64,000 bases of DNA, taken from positions 11,537 to 75,536 of the forward strand of contig NZ_JAOQKI010000014.1 of the NCBI RefSeq assembly GCF_025567465.1, written 5' to 3'. A program made the position numbers and the translations under genes. The notes beneath the pieces are model-generated. The model saw only the letters and a list, made by a program, of their open reading frames with translations, did not search any database and was not told the origin of the DNA. The DNA is from Roseburia_C amylophila. Its GTDB lineage: Bacteria; Bacillota; Clostridia; Lachnospirales; Lachnospiraceae. This document shows, one piece after another, positions 36,243 to 44,454 of the stretch. The first letter of the stretch is position 1. Each line of letters opens with the position of its first letter.

Positions 36243-37769
36243 ATGCCAAGAAATTCATTTATTCAGATGACGAAGCTCCACAATGTCCGGGGAAGAATTT
36301 ATTATATTTCAAGCCCAAAGAAGCAGGAAAATCTGTATGCGGTATATGAAACCACAGACCGTAATTTTTGGACTGACCTTGCAAAATATAATCAGGCAGA
36401 ATTTAAAAAAAACGGTACGGAGGGGAAATGTATTGAGGCAAGGGAATTGATCATAGCCCTGCCGGAATCTTTTACGGAGTATCCTCCAGACAGACTGTTG
36501 CAGATATTTACAGACCATTTCAGACAGACTTACGGAACGGACTGTATCGCAGCCCTGCATCACAATAAGCGGAAAACCAACTATCACATCCATCTCATTT
36601 TTTCGGAGCGTACACTCTTGGAACAGCCCATAGAAAAGGTTGCCACCCGCAATATGTTCTATGACGAAAAGGGAAATCATGTACGCACCAAGAAAGAGAT
36701 ACTTGATGAAGAAGGAAATATCCGTAAAAGGTGTAAGGTGATTCACAAAGGTGAGGTATACGAAAGACAGATTTTCTCCATTAAGGATAAACACTTCAAG
36801 GCTGAAAATTTCCTTGATACCGTCAAGCAGGATTATACCAATCTTATCAATCAGTATGTGTGGGATAAAAGCCAGCGGTTAGAAGTTTTTGAGCGTGGCG
36901 GTATGTATCTTGCCACCAAAAAGATTGGTAAGAACAATCCGAAAGCCACCGAGATTGAGGCAGACAACAGTAAACGCACCTTGTGGAATCAGACTGTTGA
37001 CAGAGCGATTGTAACGGGTGTTTCCAAGTCAGAAATCATGCAGATAAAAAAGGAACGGATAACGGACAAGATTGTGGAATCCGTATGGCTTTACGGAAAC
37101 AGACCGAATCTGTTATCTTCCATTATCGGTACTGCCATTGCAGTATTAGAACTGTTAATCTCCAAAGTATTTCTCAAAACTCTGGAGCTTGCAGATAAAG
37201 TAATTTCCAAAGAGCTTGAAGCAAGACCGGAGAACACAGATTTCAAAGAGCAGAAAGCTGTACCAGAAGAAAGCAGAAAGCAGACAGATACACCAAAGCC
37301 TGCCATACCGCCAAGACCACAGCCATCACCGGAAGCAGTTTCTTACAAGCACTTATGCGAAATTTATCAAAAGCTGCAAGAACAGAATAAAGCAATTTTT
37401 GCACTTGAGAAACAGCGAAGTGACCTTGAAATTGAACTGTCCGACAGCAAAGGTATCTTCAAAGCAAAAAGGCGTTCCGAACTTTCAACAGAGATAGCCG
37501 GATTGGAGGAACGTATTTCCCGAATGAAAGCCCGATTATCCCATATCGTAAAGGAATACGGGTATCAGAATGCGGAAGCCTTCTACAAAGCATTTCATAA
37601 GTCAGAGACAGCTTATGGGGATTATCAGGACAGCCTTAAGAATTGGAAACAACGGTATGGAGAAAAGCCACAGTCTCTACACGATAGGCTTATATCTAAG
37701 AAACAGGACATAAAGGAGCGAGAGTTAACAAGACCATATTCTCCACCAAACCGTGGAAGGAGTAGATAA
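36243..37769 (+). CDS. MobA/MobL-type relaxase (MobQ-like)
   Basis: 508 aa from the ATG at 36243, with GGAAAGGAGGAAG upstream. The metal-binding HxH motif is in NYHIHLIFSERT, preceded by the family's ALHHNKRK. The C-terminal 170 residues are a coiled coil with a proline-rich linker. It nicks oriT and leads the strand during conjugative transfer. No type IV secretion genes are in the element, so it must use a helper. Its stop codon lies inside a 44-bp palindrome. Confidence 0.88.
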   Translation: MPRNSFIQMTKLHNVRGRIYYISSPKKQENLYAVYETTDRNFWTDLAKYNQAEFKKNGTEGKCIEARELIIALPESFTEYPPDRLLQIFTDHFRQTYGTDCIAALHHNKRKTNYHIHLIFSERTLLEQPIEKVATRNMFYDEKGNHVRTKKEILDEEGNIRKRCKVIHKGEVYERQIFSIKDKHFKAENFLDTVKQDYTNLINQYVWDKSQRLEVFERGGMYLATKKIGKNNPKATEIEADNSKRTLWNQTVDRAIVTGVSKSEIMQIKKERITDKIVESVWLYGNRPNLLSSIIGTAIAVLELLISKVFLKTLELADKVISKELEARPENTDFKEQKAVPEESRKQTDTPKPAIPPRPQPSPEAVSYKHLCEIYQKLQEQNKAIFALEKQRSDLEIELSDSKGIFKAKRRSELSTEIAGLEERISRMKARLSHIVKEYGYQNAEAFYKAFHKSETAYGDYQDSLKNWKQRYGEKPQSLHDRLISKKQDIKERELTRPYSPPNRGRSR

Positions 37770-37808
37770 CAAACGAAGGGAGGCAATTGCCTCCCTTCGT
37801 TTGTTATC
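37765..37808. terminator. Perfect 44-bp palindrome at the relaxase stop codon
   Basis: Two 22-nt arms without a loop, centred at 37786/37787, cover the TAA stop (37767-37769). The core is GGGAGGCAATTGCCTCCC. Most likely a transcription terminator, though the T-run is short; it could also be a protein-binding or replication site near the element's right end. Confidence 0.65.
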
Positions 37809-37820
37809 TCTCCGTAAAAG

Positions 37821-37830
37821 ACTGGAATTT
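37821..37830 (+). repeat. Candidate right boundary repeat (10 bp) of the integrative element
   Basis: ACTGGAATTT, a direct copy of 33343-33352, 12 nt after the palindrome and before the SdpI gene. Confidence 0.3.
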
Positions 37831-37854
37831 CACCCTCTCGCATAAAGATACAAA

Positions 37855-38541
37855 TTATTTTTTTATTTCCTTATCATATATCTTTTTTGAGTATACCACA
37901 GTTACAATTGTTGCTAATAATAAATAAATCAACATAAAGATTGTGCCAGTCATCCCACTTGTAAATACGGTTGTAATGATAGTCAATAACCCCGTAATAA
38001 TAATACATATTGCACCAAAGCGGTTACTCTTTCTCCATGTATTATCATTGTGCATACTCCAAACGGTTCGAACTCCCACTACTGCATTTCGTTTTGCCTT
38101 TGTCATAAAATTTCCTAATACAATAAATATAATACCACACAAAATACATGAAACTTTTGCAATGTCAATAACCGCATGTTCACCACCTGCATTTGCCTGT
38201 ATCCAAGAAGAATAAAGAATAAAATAATGCATAATCCCGAACATGATTGCTTGCGAAATTCCTACAACACATAATACCTTTGCAGAAGATTTTGCTTCCA
38301 TCTGTTCCTTTTCTGTATTTGCATTTTTTGATTTTTTCTCAAACACATAGATTAGCAAGTGCCAAAACAGTGTAATAAACAAAATAATTACCGGAAAAAT
38401 AAAGCTTTCTGTTTTACTTCCCCATCTGTCAGTGTTTCCCTCCAAGTCATGATGCATAGGTATAATATCAGGCATAAACTGTAGTACAACACTTGTAACT
38501 ACAACTGGTATCATTGCTACTATCCACATTATTTTTTTCAT
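37855..38541 (-). CDS. SdpI family membrane protein
   Basis: 228 aa with six predicted helices. The start MKKIMWIVAMIPVVVTSVVL, then MPDIIPMHHDLEGNTDRWGS and the helix-loop NRFGAICIIITGLL are typical of DUF1648/SdpI proteins. In Bacillus SdpI gives immunity to the SdpC toxin and sequesters the repressor SdpR. The start overlaps the stop of the ArsR-type gene by 4 nt (ATGA). No sdpC-like toxin gene is nearby. Confidence 0.85.
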   Translation of the reverse strand: MKKIMWIVAMIPVVVTSVVLQFMPDIIPMHHDLEGNTDRWGSKTESFIFPVIILFITLFWHLLIYVFEKKSKNANTEKEQMEAKSSAKVLCVVGISQAIMFGIMHYFILYSSWIQANAGGEHAVIDIAKVSCILCGIIFIVLGNFMTKAKRNAVVGVRTVWSMHNDNTWRKSNRFGAICIIITGLLTIITTVFTSGMTGTIFMLIYLLLATIVTVVYSKKIYDKEIKK

Positions 38542-38807
38542 ACTTTTTTTCCTCCAAACTGGTTAACCCATATAATTAATTCATCGAAAACCGTAGTGTT
38601 GATTTCATAATAAACAAAGTTTTTCTCTTTATATTCAGATATCAAGTCTGCGTTTTTAAGTAATTTTAAATGATAAGAAAGAGCAGCCGGTGTAATCTGT
38701 AATTTTTCAGCAATCTCTCCGGCATTTAATCGTTCATTTCTCAACATAATAAGAATGTCTCTTCGCTGGCTATCTGCCAATACTTTAAAAATGTTAGTTT
38801 CTCCCAT
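38538..38807 (-). CDS. ArsR-type autorepressor (SdpR-like)
   Basis: 89 aa. A winged helix with RRDILIMLRNERLNAGEIAE and ITPAALSYHLKLLKNADLIS, and no metal-binding cysteines, as in SdpR. It is coupled to the SdpI gene. Two identical 24-bp dyads upstream are the obvious operators, so it should repress its own operon until SdpI or a signal titrates it. Confidence 0.88.
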   Translation of the reverse strand: MGETNIFKVLADSQRRDILIMLRNERLNAGEIAEKLQITPAALSYHLKLLKNADLISEYKEKNFVYYEINTTVFDELIIWVNQFGGKKV

Positions 38808-38816
38808 ATCTTTTAC

Positions 38817-38840
38817 CTATTTAAAACTTTCTTTAAATAG
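38817..38840. promoter_or_regulatory. SdpR-like operator 1
   Basis: CTATTTAAA (38817-38825), 6 nt, TTTAAATAG (38832-38840): a perfect 9-bp dyad 9 nt upstream of the repressor start. Confidence 0.7.
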
Positions 38841-38872
38841 ATTTTAGCATGCTATTTGTTTTTGTGCAAGAA

Positions 38873-38896
38873 CTATTTAAAAATAATTTTAAATAG
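38873..38896. promoter_or_regulatory. SdpR-like operator 2
   Basis: CTATTTAAA (38873-38881), 6 nt, TTTAAATAG (38888-38896). Arms and spacing are identical to operator 1, with centres 56 bp apart. The pair probably flanks the promoter. Confidence 0.7.
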
Positions 38897-39064
38897 AGGG
38901 GATACACTGAAAAATCAATGTGTCCTCTCTATTTACCTTAAGGCAAAATTCAAACATCTAGAAACTTAAGATTCCTGCCTCTTATTATGGAATAACCGTA
39001 CGTTCTATATATTTTTCTGGAATTTTTAGTACTAGACCTCTATCATGATATTATATTAGCAAAA

Positions 39065-39304
39065 TCACCACGTATCTAAACGATCCTCTGCATCAACCCA
39101 TACTTGCATTTCTCCATCCAAGTATAATCTTGCATATTCTAATGGATTATCAATAGCCAAAGCATTCAACGAACACTGGGAGCCGGGAGTAGTTCTCAAT
39201 CCTTCCTCTGCCTTATTGCAATCAATTCTAAGCACTACATTTTCAAACGTGGTTACATCTATGCTATTACATTGCGGATTATATCTTGCATAAATCAATC
39301 TCAT
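39065..39304 (-). CDS. DUF6061-like small protein, copy 1
   Basis: 79 aa, acidic, no signal peptide. MRLIYARYNPQCNSIDV opens it and WVDAEDRLDTW closes it; the middle has TTPGSQCSLNALAIDNPLEY. The protein at 42152-42391 is a close paralogue in mirror-image orientation. Such proteins are frequent next to integrative elements of Lachnospiraceae (from memory, DUF6061). Function unknown. Confidence 0.65.
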   Translation of the reverse strand: MRLIYARYNPQCNSIDVTTFENVVLRIDCNKAEEGLRTTPGSQCSLNALAIDNPLEYARLYLDGEMQVWVDAEDRLDTW

Positions 39305-39412
39305 ATCTTATCTGTCCTTTCCTTAATTTTCTAAAAGTTTTGAAAGCATTTCAATCCGTTCTTCCTGCCATTTTCATTTCATGTTATAATTTGTTACTGG
39401 ATTTTCTTTCCC

Positions 39413-39525
39413 TTAATTTTGCCCTTGTGAGCATTCGTAACATGAGGGAAAAGGATATAACACAAGGGAAAGCGTAAGGGCAAACTCACTCGCTACAAAT
39501 TTAGCATTTTCAAGGGGTTGCGGAC
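39413..39525 (+). other. att-like site, arm A of an inverted repeat
   Basis: Contains TTTGCCCTTG, GATATAACACAAGGGAAA, GTAAGGGCAAA and CATTTTCAAGGGGTTGC in this order. The reverse complement of 41920-42015 has the same blocks in the same order and spacing. It reads as an integrase attachment site with arm and core elements left by an integration event. Confidence 0.5.
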
Positions 39526-39579
39526 TTCACGAGGATAAGATATAACAGTTAATAAATGTTATGAATTAAGTCAAATCAA

Positions 39580-41446
39580 GTCGAGTAGACTAAGACCTCT
39601 CAATCTTAGCCCCTCACAGATCCGTACGTGCGGCTTTCCCGCATACGGCTCCTCATAGTAACATTCGCTTCAATATAAACAATAGTACGTTTTAGGTTTT
39701 GCTAACGGGTAATACTTGAGCATTTCCACAAATCCATTCCATGTGTATGCCCGTCTACAACCTCTTCGATTCATGGCTTTGAATAGAAACTGTTGTACTC
39801 TATGCAGGAATGTTGTTATCTTCCGAAAATTCCATGTAACACCATAATACCGATAGTGTCCAATTAGTTTTACGTTCAACTCTTTAATTATTTCTCGCAT
39901 TGGTCGATTTCGATTGTCATAAATCCAGTTCTTGTATGCTCTAACCTTTTGCTCAAACTTCTTTCTTGAAGTCTGTACCTTTGGCACGAAACCTCCCTTT
40001 CGAGTTTTGCTACAGTAGAATGTAAACCCCAGAAAATCAAATATTTCAGGCTTACATTCTCCTCTTGCTCTACGATTCTGCTCTGCAAATCTCCCAAATT
40101 CAATCAGTCTGCTTTTACTACTTTCCAGCTCCAGTCCAAACTTTTCCATTCGTTCCTTTAACTCTTTATAGTATCTTTCAGCTTCTGACTTATATTGAAA
40201 TCCTGCAACAAAATCATCCGCAAAGTTGACGAGAAAACACTCTCCCTGCATTTCCATTTGCACCACCAGCTTAAACCACAGCGTCAGCACATGATGCATG
40301 TATATATTTGCAAGCATCGGACTCATTACTGAGCCTTGTGCCGAACCTTCCTCTGTTGGCTCGAATTTTCCTTCCTCCATTATTCCTGCTTTAAGGTATT
40401 TACGTATTAGCCACAATAAGTTCTTATCCTGTATATTCCATTCAAGGAACTTCATCATCCAATCATGGTCGATATGGTCAAAGAAACCTTTGATATCGGC
40501 ATCTACGATATAGCTGATTTTTCCATAGCTTATCCGTTGGTATACTTCTTTTATTGCTTCGTGACACCCCCTATTCGGTCTGAATCCATACATGCAGTTT
40601 AGGAATCTCGGTTCATAAATAGCTCCCAGTATTTTCTTCACTGCCATTTGTACAATCTTATCTTCATAGGAAGCAATCCCTAATGGTCGTTTCTTTCCAT
40701 TTCCTTTAGGTATATATACCCTCAGTGACGGAAGAGGCTTAAAGGATTTGTTTTTCAACCTCTGTACCAGTTCCTTGATATTTCTATCAAGGTTCTTCCC
40801 ATACTCATCCTTAGTTACCTTGTCAATTCCGACTGCTTTGTTCCCATCTAATTCCTTATGGCATTGCTTTAGCATATCTTCATTTATCAAGTGGTACACT
40901 GATGTAAATATAGGATGTTTTGATGTTGCCGATATCTCAGCTATTCTTACTAATTTCGTTTCCATTATTTCCTCCGTCCCTGAGTACGGATAATGTGTCC
41001 TCAGTAAGACCTTTACTATGCAATCCCCTTCCCTCCATCGGCATTGCCCGATTTCTACAGTACTATGGGATTGTCCGACCACCTACCATTCATTTGAAAT
41101 ACTCCGTTTTCAGTTGCAATTTCATACTCTTCTTCGAGAAATGGCAGGTTCTCCCCAGTTGATGTGTATTCACAATGTAAAACATGATTGGTTCTCTGAC
41201 TCCGCAGTGCCACATAACACTCGCCATATCGCATTACATGATATTGTCTTCCGCACCAGTTAAGACGTCGACCGACTGAAGTTAACGTTTCGAAGCTCAA
41301 TCACTATTCAACCCTGCTTTCTTGCTGTCTACGCTTGTCAGATGCCGTTACCGGCATCATCCCAAGACTCGCTATTATCTGGTTGGCTAAACCTTGGATA
41401 AACCGGAATCCCACCGGCTTGACTACACACCCTTAGCTGGGCGCAC
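39580..41446 (-). mobile_element. Group II intron with internal reverse transcriptase
   Basis: The 5' end is GTGCGCCCAGC (minus strand, starting at 41446), matching the GUGYG start. Domain V is visible at about 39608-39652 on the minus strand (GAGCCGTATGCGG-GAAA-GCCGCACGTACGG). Domain VI follows and the 3' end is near 39580 (CTACTCGAC). It encloses the RT at 39670-40965. It sits 15 nt downstream of the stop of the EF-Tu-like gene, so it interrupts no reading frame. Length about 1.87 kb. Confidence 0.85.
39670..40965 (-). CDS. ltrA: Group II intron reverse transcriptase/maturase
   Basis: 431 aa from the ATG at 40965, preceded by GGAGGAAATA; an upstream extension to 41082 lies in ribozyme sequence. 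The RT domain has GKKRPLGIASYEDKIVQ, YGFRPNRGCHEAI, DADIKGFFDHIDH, QGSVMSPMLANIYMHH and the active site FADDF. The maturase X domain is the C-terminal 100 residues. No HNH endonuclease domain follows, as in intron classes that insert without En. It splices and mobilises the intron RNA. Confidence 0.93.
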   Translation of the reverse strand: METKLVRIAEISATSKHPIFTSVYHLINEDMLKQCHKELDGNKAVGIDKVTKDEYGKNLDRNIKELVQRLKNKSFKPLPSLRVYIPKGNGKKRPLGIASYEDKIVQMAVKKILGAIYEPRFLNCMYGFRPNRGCHEAIKEVYQRISYGKISYIVDADIKGFFDHIDHDWMMKFLEWNIQDKNLLWLIRKYLKAGIMEEGKFEPTEEGSAQGSVMSPMLANIYMHHVLTLWFKLVVQMEMQGECFLVNFADDFVAGFQYKSEAERYYKELKERMEKFGLELESSKSRLIEFGRFAEQNRRARGECKPEIFDFLGFTFYCSKTRKGGFVPKVQTSRKKFEQKVRAYKNWIYDNRNRPMREIIKELNVKLIGHYRYYGVTWNFRKITTFLHRVQQFLFKAMNRRGCRRAYTWNGFVEMLKYYPLAKPKTYYCLY

Positions 41447-41461
41447 AACTGGAATTTGTAA

Positions 41462-41839
41462 TTACATTCCATACATATTGGCATTCTTTACAATCACTCT
41501 ATCTCCTTTTTCTAATTGTTCCTTAGAAACTCCTCTTAACCCAAGTCCAACATGCTCTGTTTTATATCCACAACCATTTGATTTTCGTTCTTTTGTATGT
41601 ATATCGATGGTAGTAATTATAGTCTCTAATACACCTCCATTTGTTTTATAAACACACGCATTTTCTCCTTCTCTACACATTCCTGTTGATATGTTTCCTG
41701 TGGCAACTGTTCCAACCCCCATAATTGTAAATACATCATCAATAATCAATTCAAAGTCTTCTTTTAAACATAATGGAACATCTAATCTGTTCATATACTC
41801 TTTTTCTCGCTCTTTTTTGCTTTTACCAAATAATCCCAT
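41462..41839 (-). CDS. Stand-alone EF-Tu domain-2-like beta-barrel protein
   Basis: 125 aa. After a charged N-terminus (MGLFGKSKKEREKEYMNRLD) comes LIIDDVFTIMGVGTVATGNI and, later, KTEHVGLGLRGVSKEQLEKG followed by DRVIVKN. These are hallmark strands of translation-factor domain 2 (EF-Tu/EF-1A). There is no GTPase domain. Such isolated domains may mimic a translation GTPase or serve as binding modules. The frame is intact and has an RBS (AAGGAGAAAC). The group II intron sits just downstream of its stop. Confidence 0.7.
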   Translation of the reverse strand: MGLFGKSKKEREKEYMNRLDVPLCLKEDFELIIDDVFTIMGVGTVATGNISTGMCREGENACVYKTNGGVLETIITTIDIHTKERKSNGCGYKTEHVGLGLRGVSKEQLEKGDRVIVKNANMYGM

Positions 41840-41919
41840 AGTGTTTCTCCTTTATAAATCCCGATTGAGATTTCACCTGTTTTAGGGAATTTAATAACTG
41901 TTATATTTTGTTATTAAAT

Positions 41920-42015
41920 TCTCTGCAAACCCTTGAAAACACTGGATTTATCGCAGGTGAGCTTTCCCTTATTGTTTCCCTTGTGTTATATCGTCCCGTC
42001 AGCGTTTACGAACTC
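41920..42015 (-). other. att-like site, arm B of an inverted repeat
   Basis: The reverse complement of this stretch aligns along its whole length with 39413-39525 (GCCCTTA, TTCGTAA, GATATAACACAAGGGAAA, AATAAGGGAAA, GTTTTCAAGGGTTTGC). With the flanking DUF6061-like genes it makes the two sides mirror images. Confidence 0.5.
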
Positions 42016-42151
42016 TGATAAGGGCAAATACAAGGGCAAGAAAAATCTATAAAACAGTATAACACAAAATAAAAGTGACATGGTGAACTGATTGAAATGC
42101 TTCTGATTTTTGTAACAAATGACTGATTGAATGATAAGGAGATTCTATACG

Positions 42152-42391
42152 ATGAGAACAATATTTGCAGAATACAATCCACACAGAAACAGCATTGATA
42201 TTTATACTTCTGCTGGTTATATGCTCCGCATTGACTGTTGGGAAGCCGAAAAGGATTTAAAAACCACACCCGGATCAGACTGTGCATTGAACGCACTTGC
42301 CATTGATAAACCGCTTGAATATGCAAAATTATATCTTGATGAAACAATGCAGATATGGGTAGATGCAGAAGATTCATTAGAACTATGGTGA
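42152..42391 (+). CDS. DUF6061-like small protein, copy 2
   Basis: 79 aa from the ATG at 42152, with AAGGAG 9 nt upstream. MRTIFAEYNPHRNSIDIYTS to WVDAEDSLELW, about 60% identical to the product of 39065-39304 and in opposite orientation. The leader and promoter region is also similar between the copies (GCATTTCAATC ... GTTATA). Function unknown; linked to an att-like site. Confidence 0.65.
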   Translation: MRTIFAEYNPHRNSIDIYTSAGYMLRIDCWEAEKDLKTTPGSDCALNALAIDKPLEYAKLYLDETMQIWVDAEDSLELW

Positions 42392-42761
42392 TTTTTTCAA
42401 CAGCACTAAGGTTACTTTTTCCCAATCTCATTTATTGAGAATCGTCTTTTTACCGTGCATATATATTCAATATCTTTTTATCTATTATAATGAAATCAAG
42501 GGCTGGTCTAATGCCAGCCCTACAAAAATGAAAATTCACATAGAAAATAAATTTACAATTTTTCCGATATAAACCTGTTATCAACAAATACAAACATAAT
42601 TTATATTATCGTATCTATTGATATGATATGTATTTCAAAGAGTTACCAGAAGTTTTTGAAAACTTTTCCCTTGTGATATTATCTAAAGCTCCTAATTTTA
42701 TACTTTTCCCATGATGGAGCAGCTTATTTGACCGTATCTCTAGCACCAAAGATGTTGTATT
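42392..42761. other. Intergenic region with a GC-rich hairpin
   Basis: 370 nt without a gene. A hairpin, GGGCTGG ... CCAGCCC (about 42502-42523), lies between the convergent ends of the DUF6061-like gene and the array's last gene and can act as a terminator in both directions. TTTTCCCTTGTGATA near 42664 resembles the arm repeats of the att-like sites. Confidence 0.45.
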
Positions 42762-43394
42762 CTATACTGATACATCAATAGAATTGCGAACTAACCTATT
42801 ACCATTTTTGACAAGCGTAGATTCCACTGATTCTCTTGTAACGTTATCAAGAATGCTTGTATCAAACTTTTGTCCCGGCTTCCAATTTGGATTAGCCGAT
42901 TTCACTGCTGCATACATAGCAGCTCTATACTGTCCTTCGTATTGCTCTAAAGTCCATGTACCACTTAAACGTTTGTCTTTACTTACGCTTAACTGATAAT
43001 CCTTAAAAATATCTGAACGCTTAGTTGTATCACCATTTGAAATACCGTTTTCCTTAATAAATTCCCTCTTCACATTATCAAACATCTTTTGACGATATTC
43101 CTCGGATACACTCGTGAGCTGCTGCCATGATGTACCTTTTCCGGTAACATCCATTCCCGCCACTCCATTTGCATTCAGCAAATCACCTTCTGAATCAAAT
43201 TGCTTCATCAGATTCTTAATAATGGTATCTCTTCCACCGAATGTTTCATATATCATTCTTTCTTCTGGTGACATCATGGCTTCATTTTGCATAATACCAG
43301 ATAACCAGCCTTTTTCTTTCAAAGCCTTATATTGTTTGCTATTTGTATTGATGCCATTATACGTGTTACCTAATCCGCTGATATTCATTGCCAT
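42762..43394 (-). CDS. Array protein, DUF3879-like family, copy 1
   Basis: 210 aa, no signal peptide. It starts MAMNISGLGNTYNGINTNSK and ends NSIDVSV. It aligns along its length with the product of 59847-60503: NLMKQFDSEGDLLNANGVAG against NLMSQYDKNGDWIDPNTGLTG, then NGDTTKRS and RESVES. The pattern matches proteins I remember as DUF3879, of unknown function. AGGAGG lies 7 nt before the ATG. A sigma-D-like -10 (GACGATAT) lies about 65 nt upstream. It is the last gene of the array. Confidence 0.75.
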   Translation of the reverse strand: MAMNISGLGNTYNGINTNSKQYKALKEKGWLSGIMQNEAMMSPEERMIYETFGGRDTIIKNLMKQFDSEGDLLNANGVAGMDVTGKGTSWQQLTSVSEEYRQKMFDNVKREFIKENGISNGDTTKRSDIFKDYQLSVSKDKRLSGTWTLEQYEGQYRAAMYAAVKSANPNWKPGQKFDTSILDNVTRESVESTLVKNGNRLVRNSIDVSV

Positions 43395-43457
43395 ATAAAA
43401 ACCTCCTTGTAAATAAATTCAAAATCCGTTTAGAATTAACTCAATGTTATATGGTAT

Positions 43458-43484
43458 ATATCGTCATAAATCTCCAAGAAATAA
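43458..43484 (-). promoter_or_regulatory. Sigma-D-like promoter of array gene 42762-43394
   Basis: Minus strand GACGATAT (43458-43465), 7 of 8 with GCCGATAT. The -35 position 15 nt upstream reads TTAT (2 of 4 with TAAA). Strong -10, weak -35. Confidence 0.4.
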
Positions 43485-43509
43485 ATTTCACCGTTAAGTG
43501 CCCTCACAA

Positions 43510-43701
43510 TTATACAGGTAACTCACAATCCTTTAGCCAAAATCGCAGTTCCATAACAGTCACAGCAATTTTATATTTTACTTCGATTTCAACTTTTTCT
43601 GGCGGATTGGCTAAAAGCCTGTCAATATCCTGTTCCTCAACATCAGCCATTTTTGCTATCGTTAGCTTGGATATGCCATGATAGGAAACAAGCACTTCCA
43701 A
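43510..43701 (-). CDS. Small HTH-like protein or fragment, repeat copy 1
   Basis: 63 aa. LTIAKMADVEEQDIDRLLAN looks like a helix-turn-helix, followed by VEIEVKYKIAVTVMELRFWL. About 145 nt of it are repeated with about 90% identity at 44466-44610. The start lacks a clear RBS, so it may be the 3' end of a decayed gene. Function unknown. Confidence 0.4.
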   Translation of the reverse strand: MEVLVSYHGISKLTIAKMADVEEQDIDRLLANPPEKVEIEVKYKIAVTVMELRFWLKDCELPV

Positions 43702-43777
43702 AAAACCGCTTAATTGCTTATCCTTATCTTCAATCGCTCCAAAATACAGAAATCCTACTTCTATTTAAAATTCTGAA

Positions 43778-44428
43778 TTATGAACTCAATTCCGTTACCA
43801 GTGAAGAATATCTTTTTGTCCGGTTCTTTATATCCTCCTCACTGACACCATAATAACAATATAAATCTCTGGCTATTTTCTTAAACCTTTTTATGACCGA
43901 CTTATTTCCAGAGTAAGATATTCCAAATATATTCCAGGTATAATCTACCTCTATTTCCATTAAATCCTCACCAATTTTTATTTCATATAAATGAAAATCC
44001 ATGGGAATTACATTATCAGGCATTTGGTCAATCAATTTATTTCTAATTTCCATTTCATTCAAAAAATTTTTAACAGATTCTTTATTATGAAAATCTGGTT
44101 TTGGAATATCCTTCCTTTGGCCCAAAAGTTCTGGTTTATGCTGCATAATCAAACTAGCTTTTAGATTTTTCTGTCGTTCTATCCAATTTGTTGCGGCAGG
44201 ATTGATTTCCACTAAATCATAATGATCCTTTGCGTATTGCACCACTTCCGCAAGGGTATGCGGGTTGGCCGCTATTCTCTTTTCTATCCTTTTTCGTCTG
44301 GATTGATAGATAGCATTTCGGATTCTAATCTTTAGAGATTGCTTTTGAGCTTCTCCAAATATAAAAACACTTGTGGGACCATCTTCACCATTTATTATAG
44401 AAACTTGATTGATACTTTTATTTTTCAT
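43778..44428 (-). CDS. Soluble protein with DGPTS motif, unknown function
   Basis: 216 aa. The N-terminus has SIINGEDGPTSVFIFG, a variant of the GGxDGPTxIF motif known from the beta subunit of Na+-translocating decarboxylases and from some short Lachnospiraceae proteins. A basic stretch follows (about 35-55), then a mixed soluble domain. No membrane segment. AGAGGGCACTT precedes the ATG. It lies between the two copies of the HTH repeat and does not share the array's N-terminal motif. Confidence 0.55.
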   Translation of the reverse strand: MKNKSINQVSIINGEDGPTSVFIFGEAQKQSLKIRIRNAIYQSRRKRIEKRIAANPHTLAEVVQYAKDHYDLVEINPAATNWIERQKNLKASLIMQHKPELLGQRKDIPKPDFHNKESVKNFLNEMEIRNKLIDQMPDNVIPMDFHLYEIKIGEDLMEIEVDYTWNIFGISYSGNKSVIKRFKKIARDLYCYYGVSEEDIKNRTKRYSSLVTELSS

Positions 44429-44454
44429 AAGTGCCCTCTACTCACAAATCCCGA

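Noticed and set aside
41448..41457. A third copy of ACTGGAATTT at the 5' boundary of the group II intron.
   Set aside because: Probably chance or part of the intron's target sequence. It has no integrase beside it, so it was not used as an att site.
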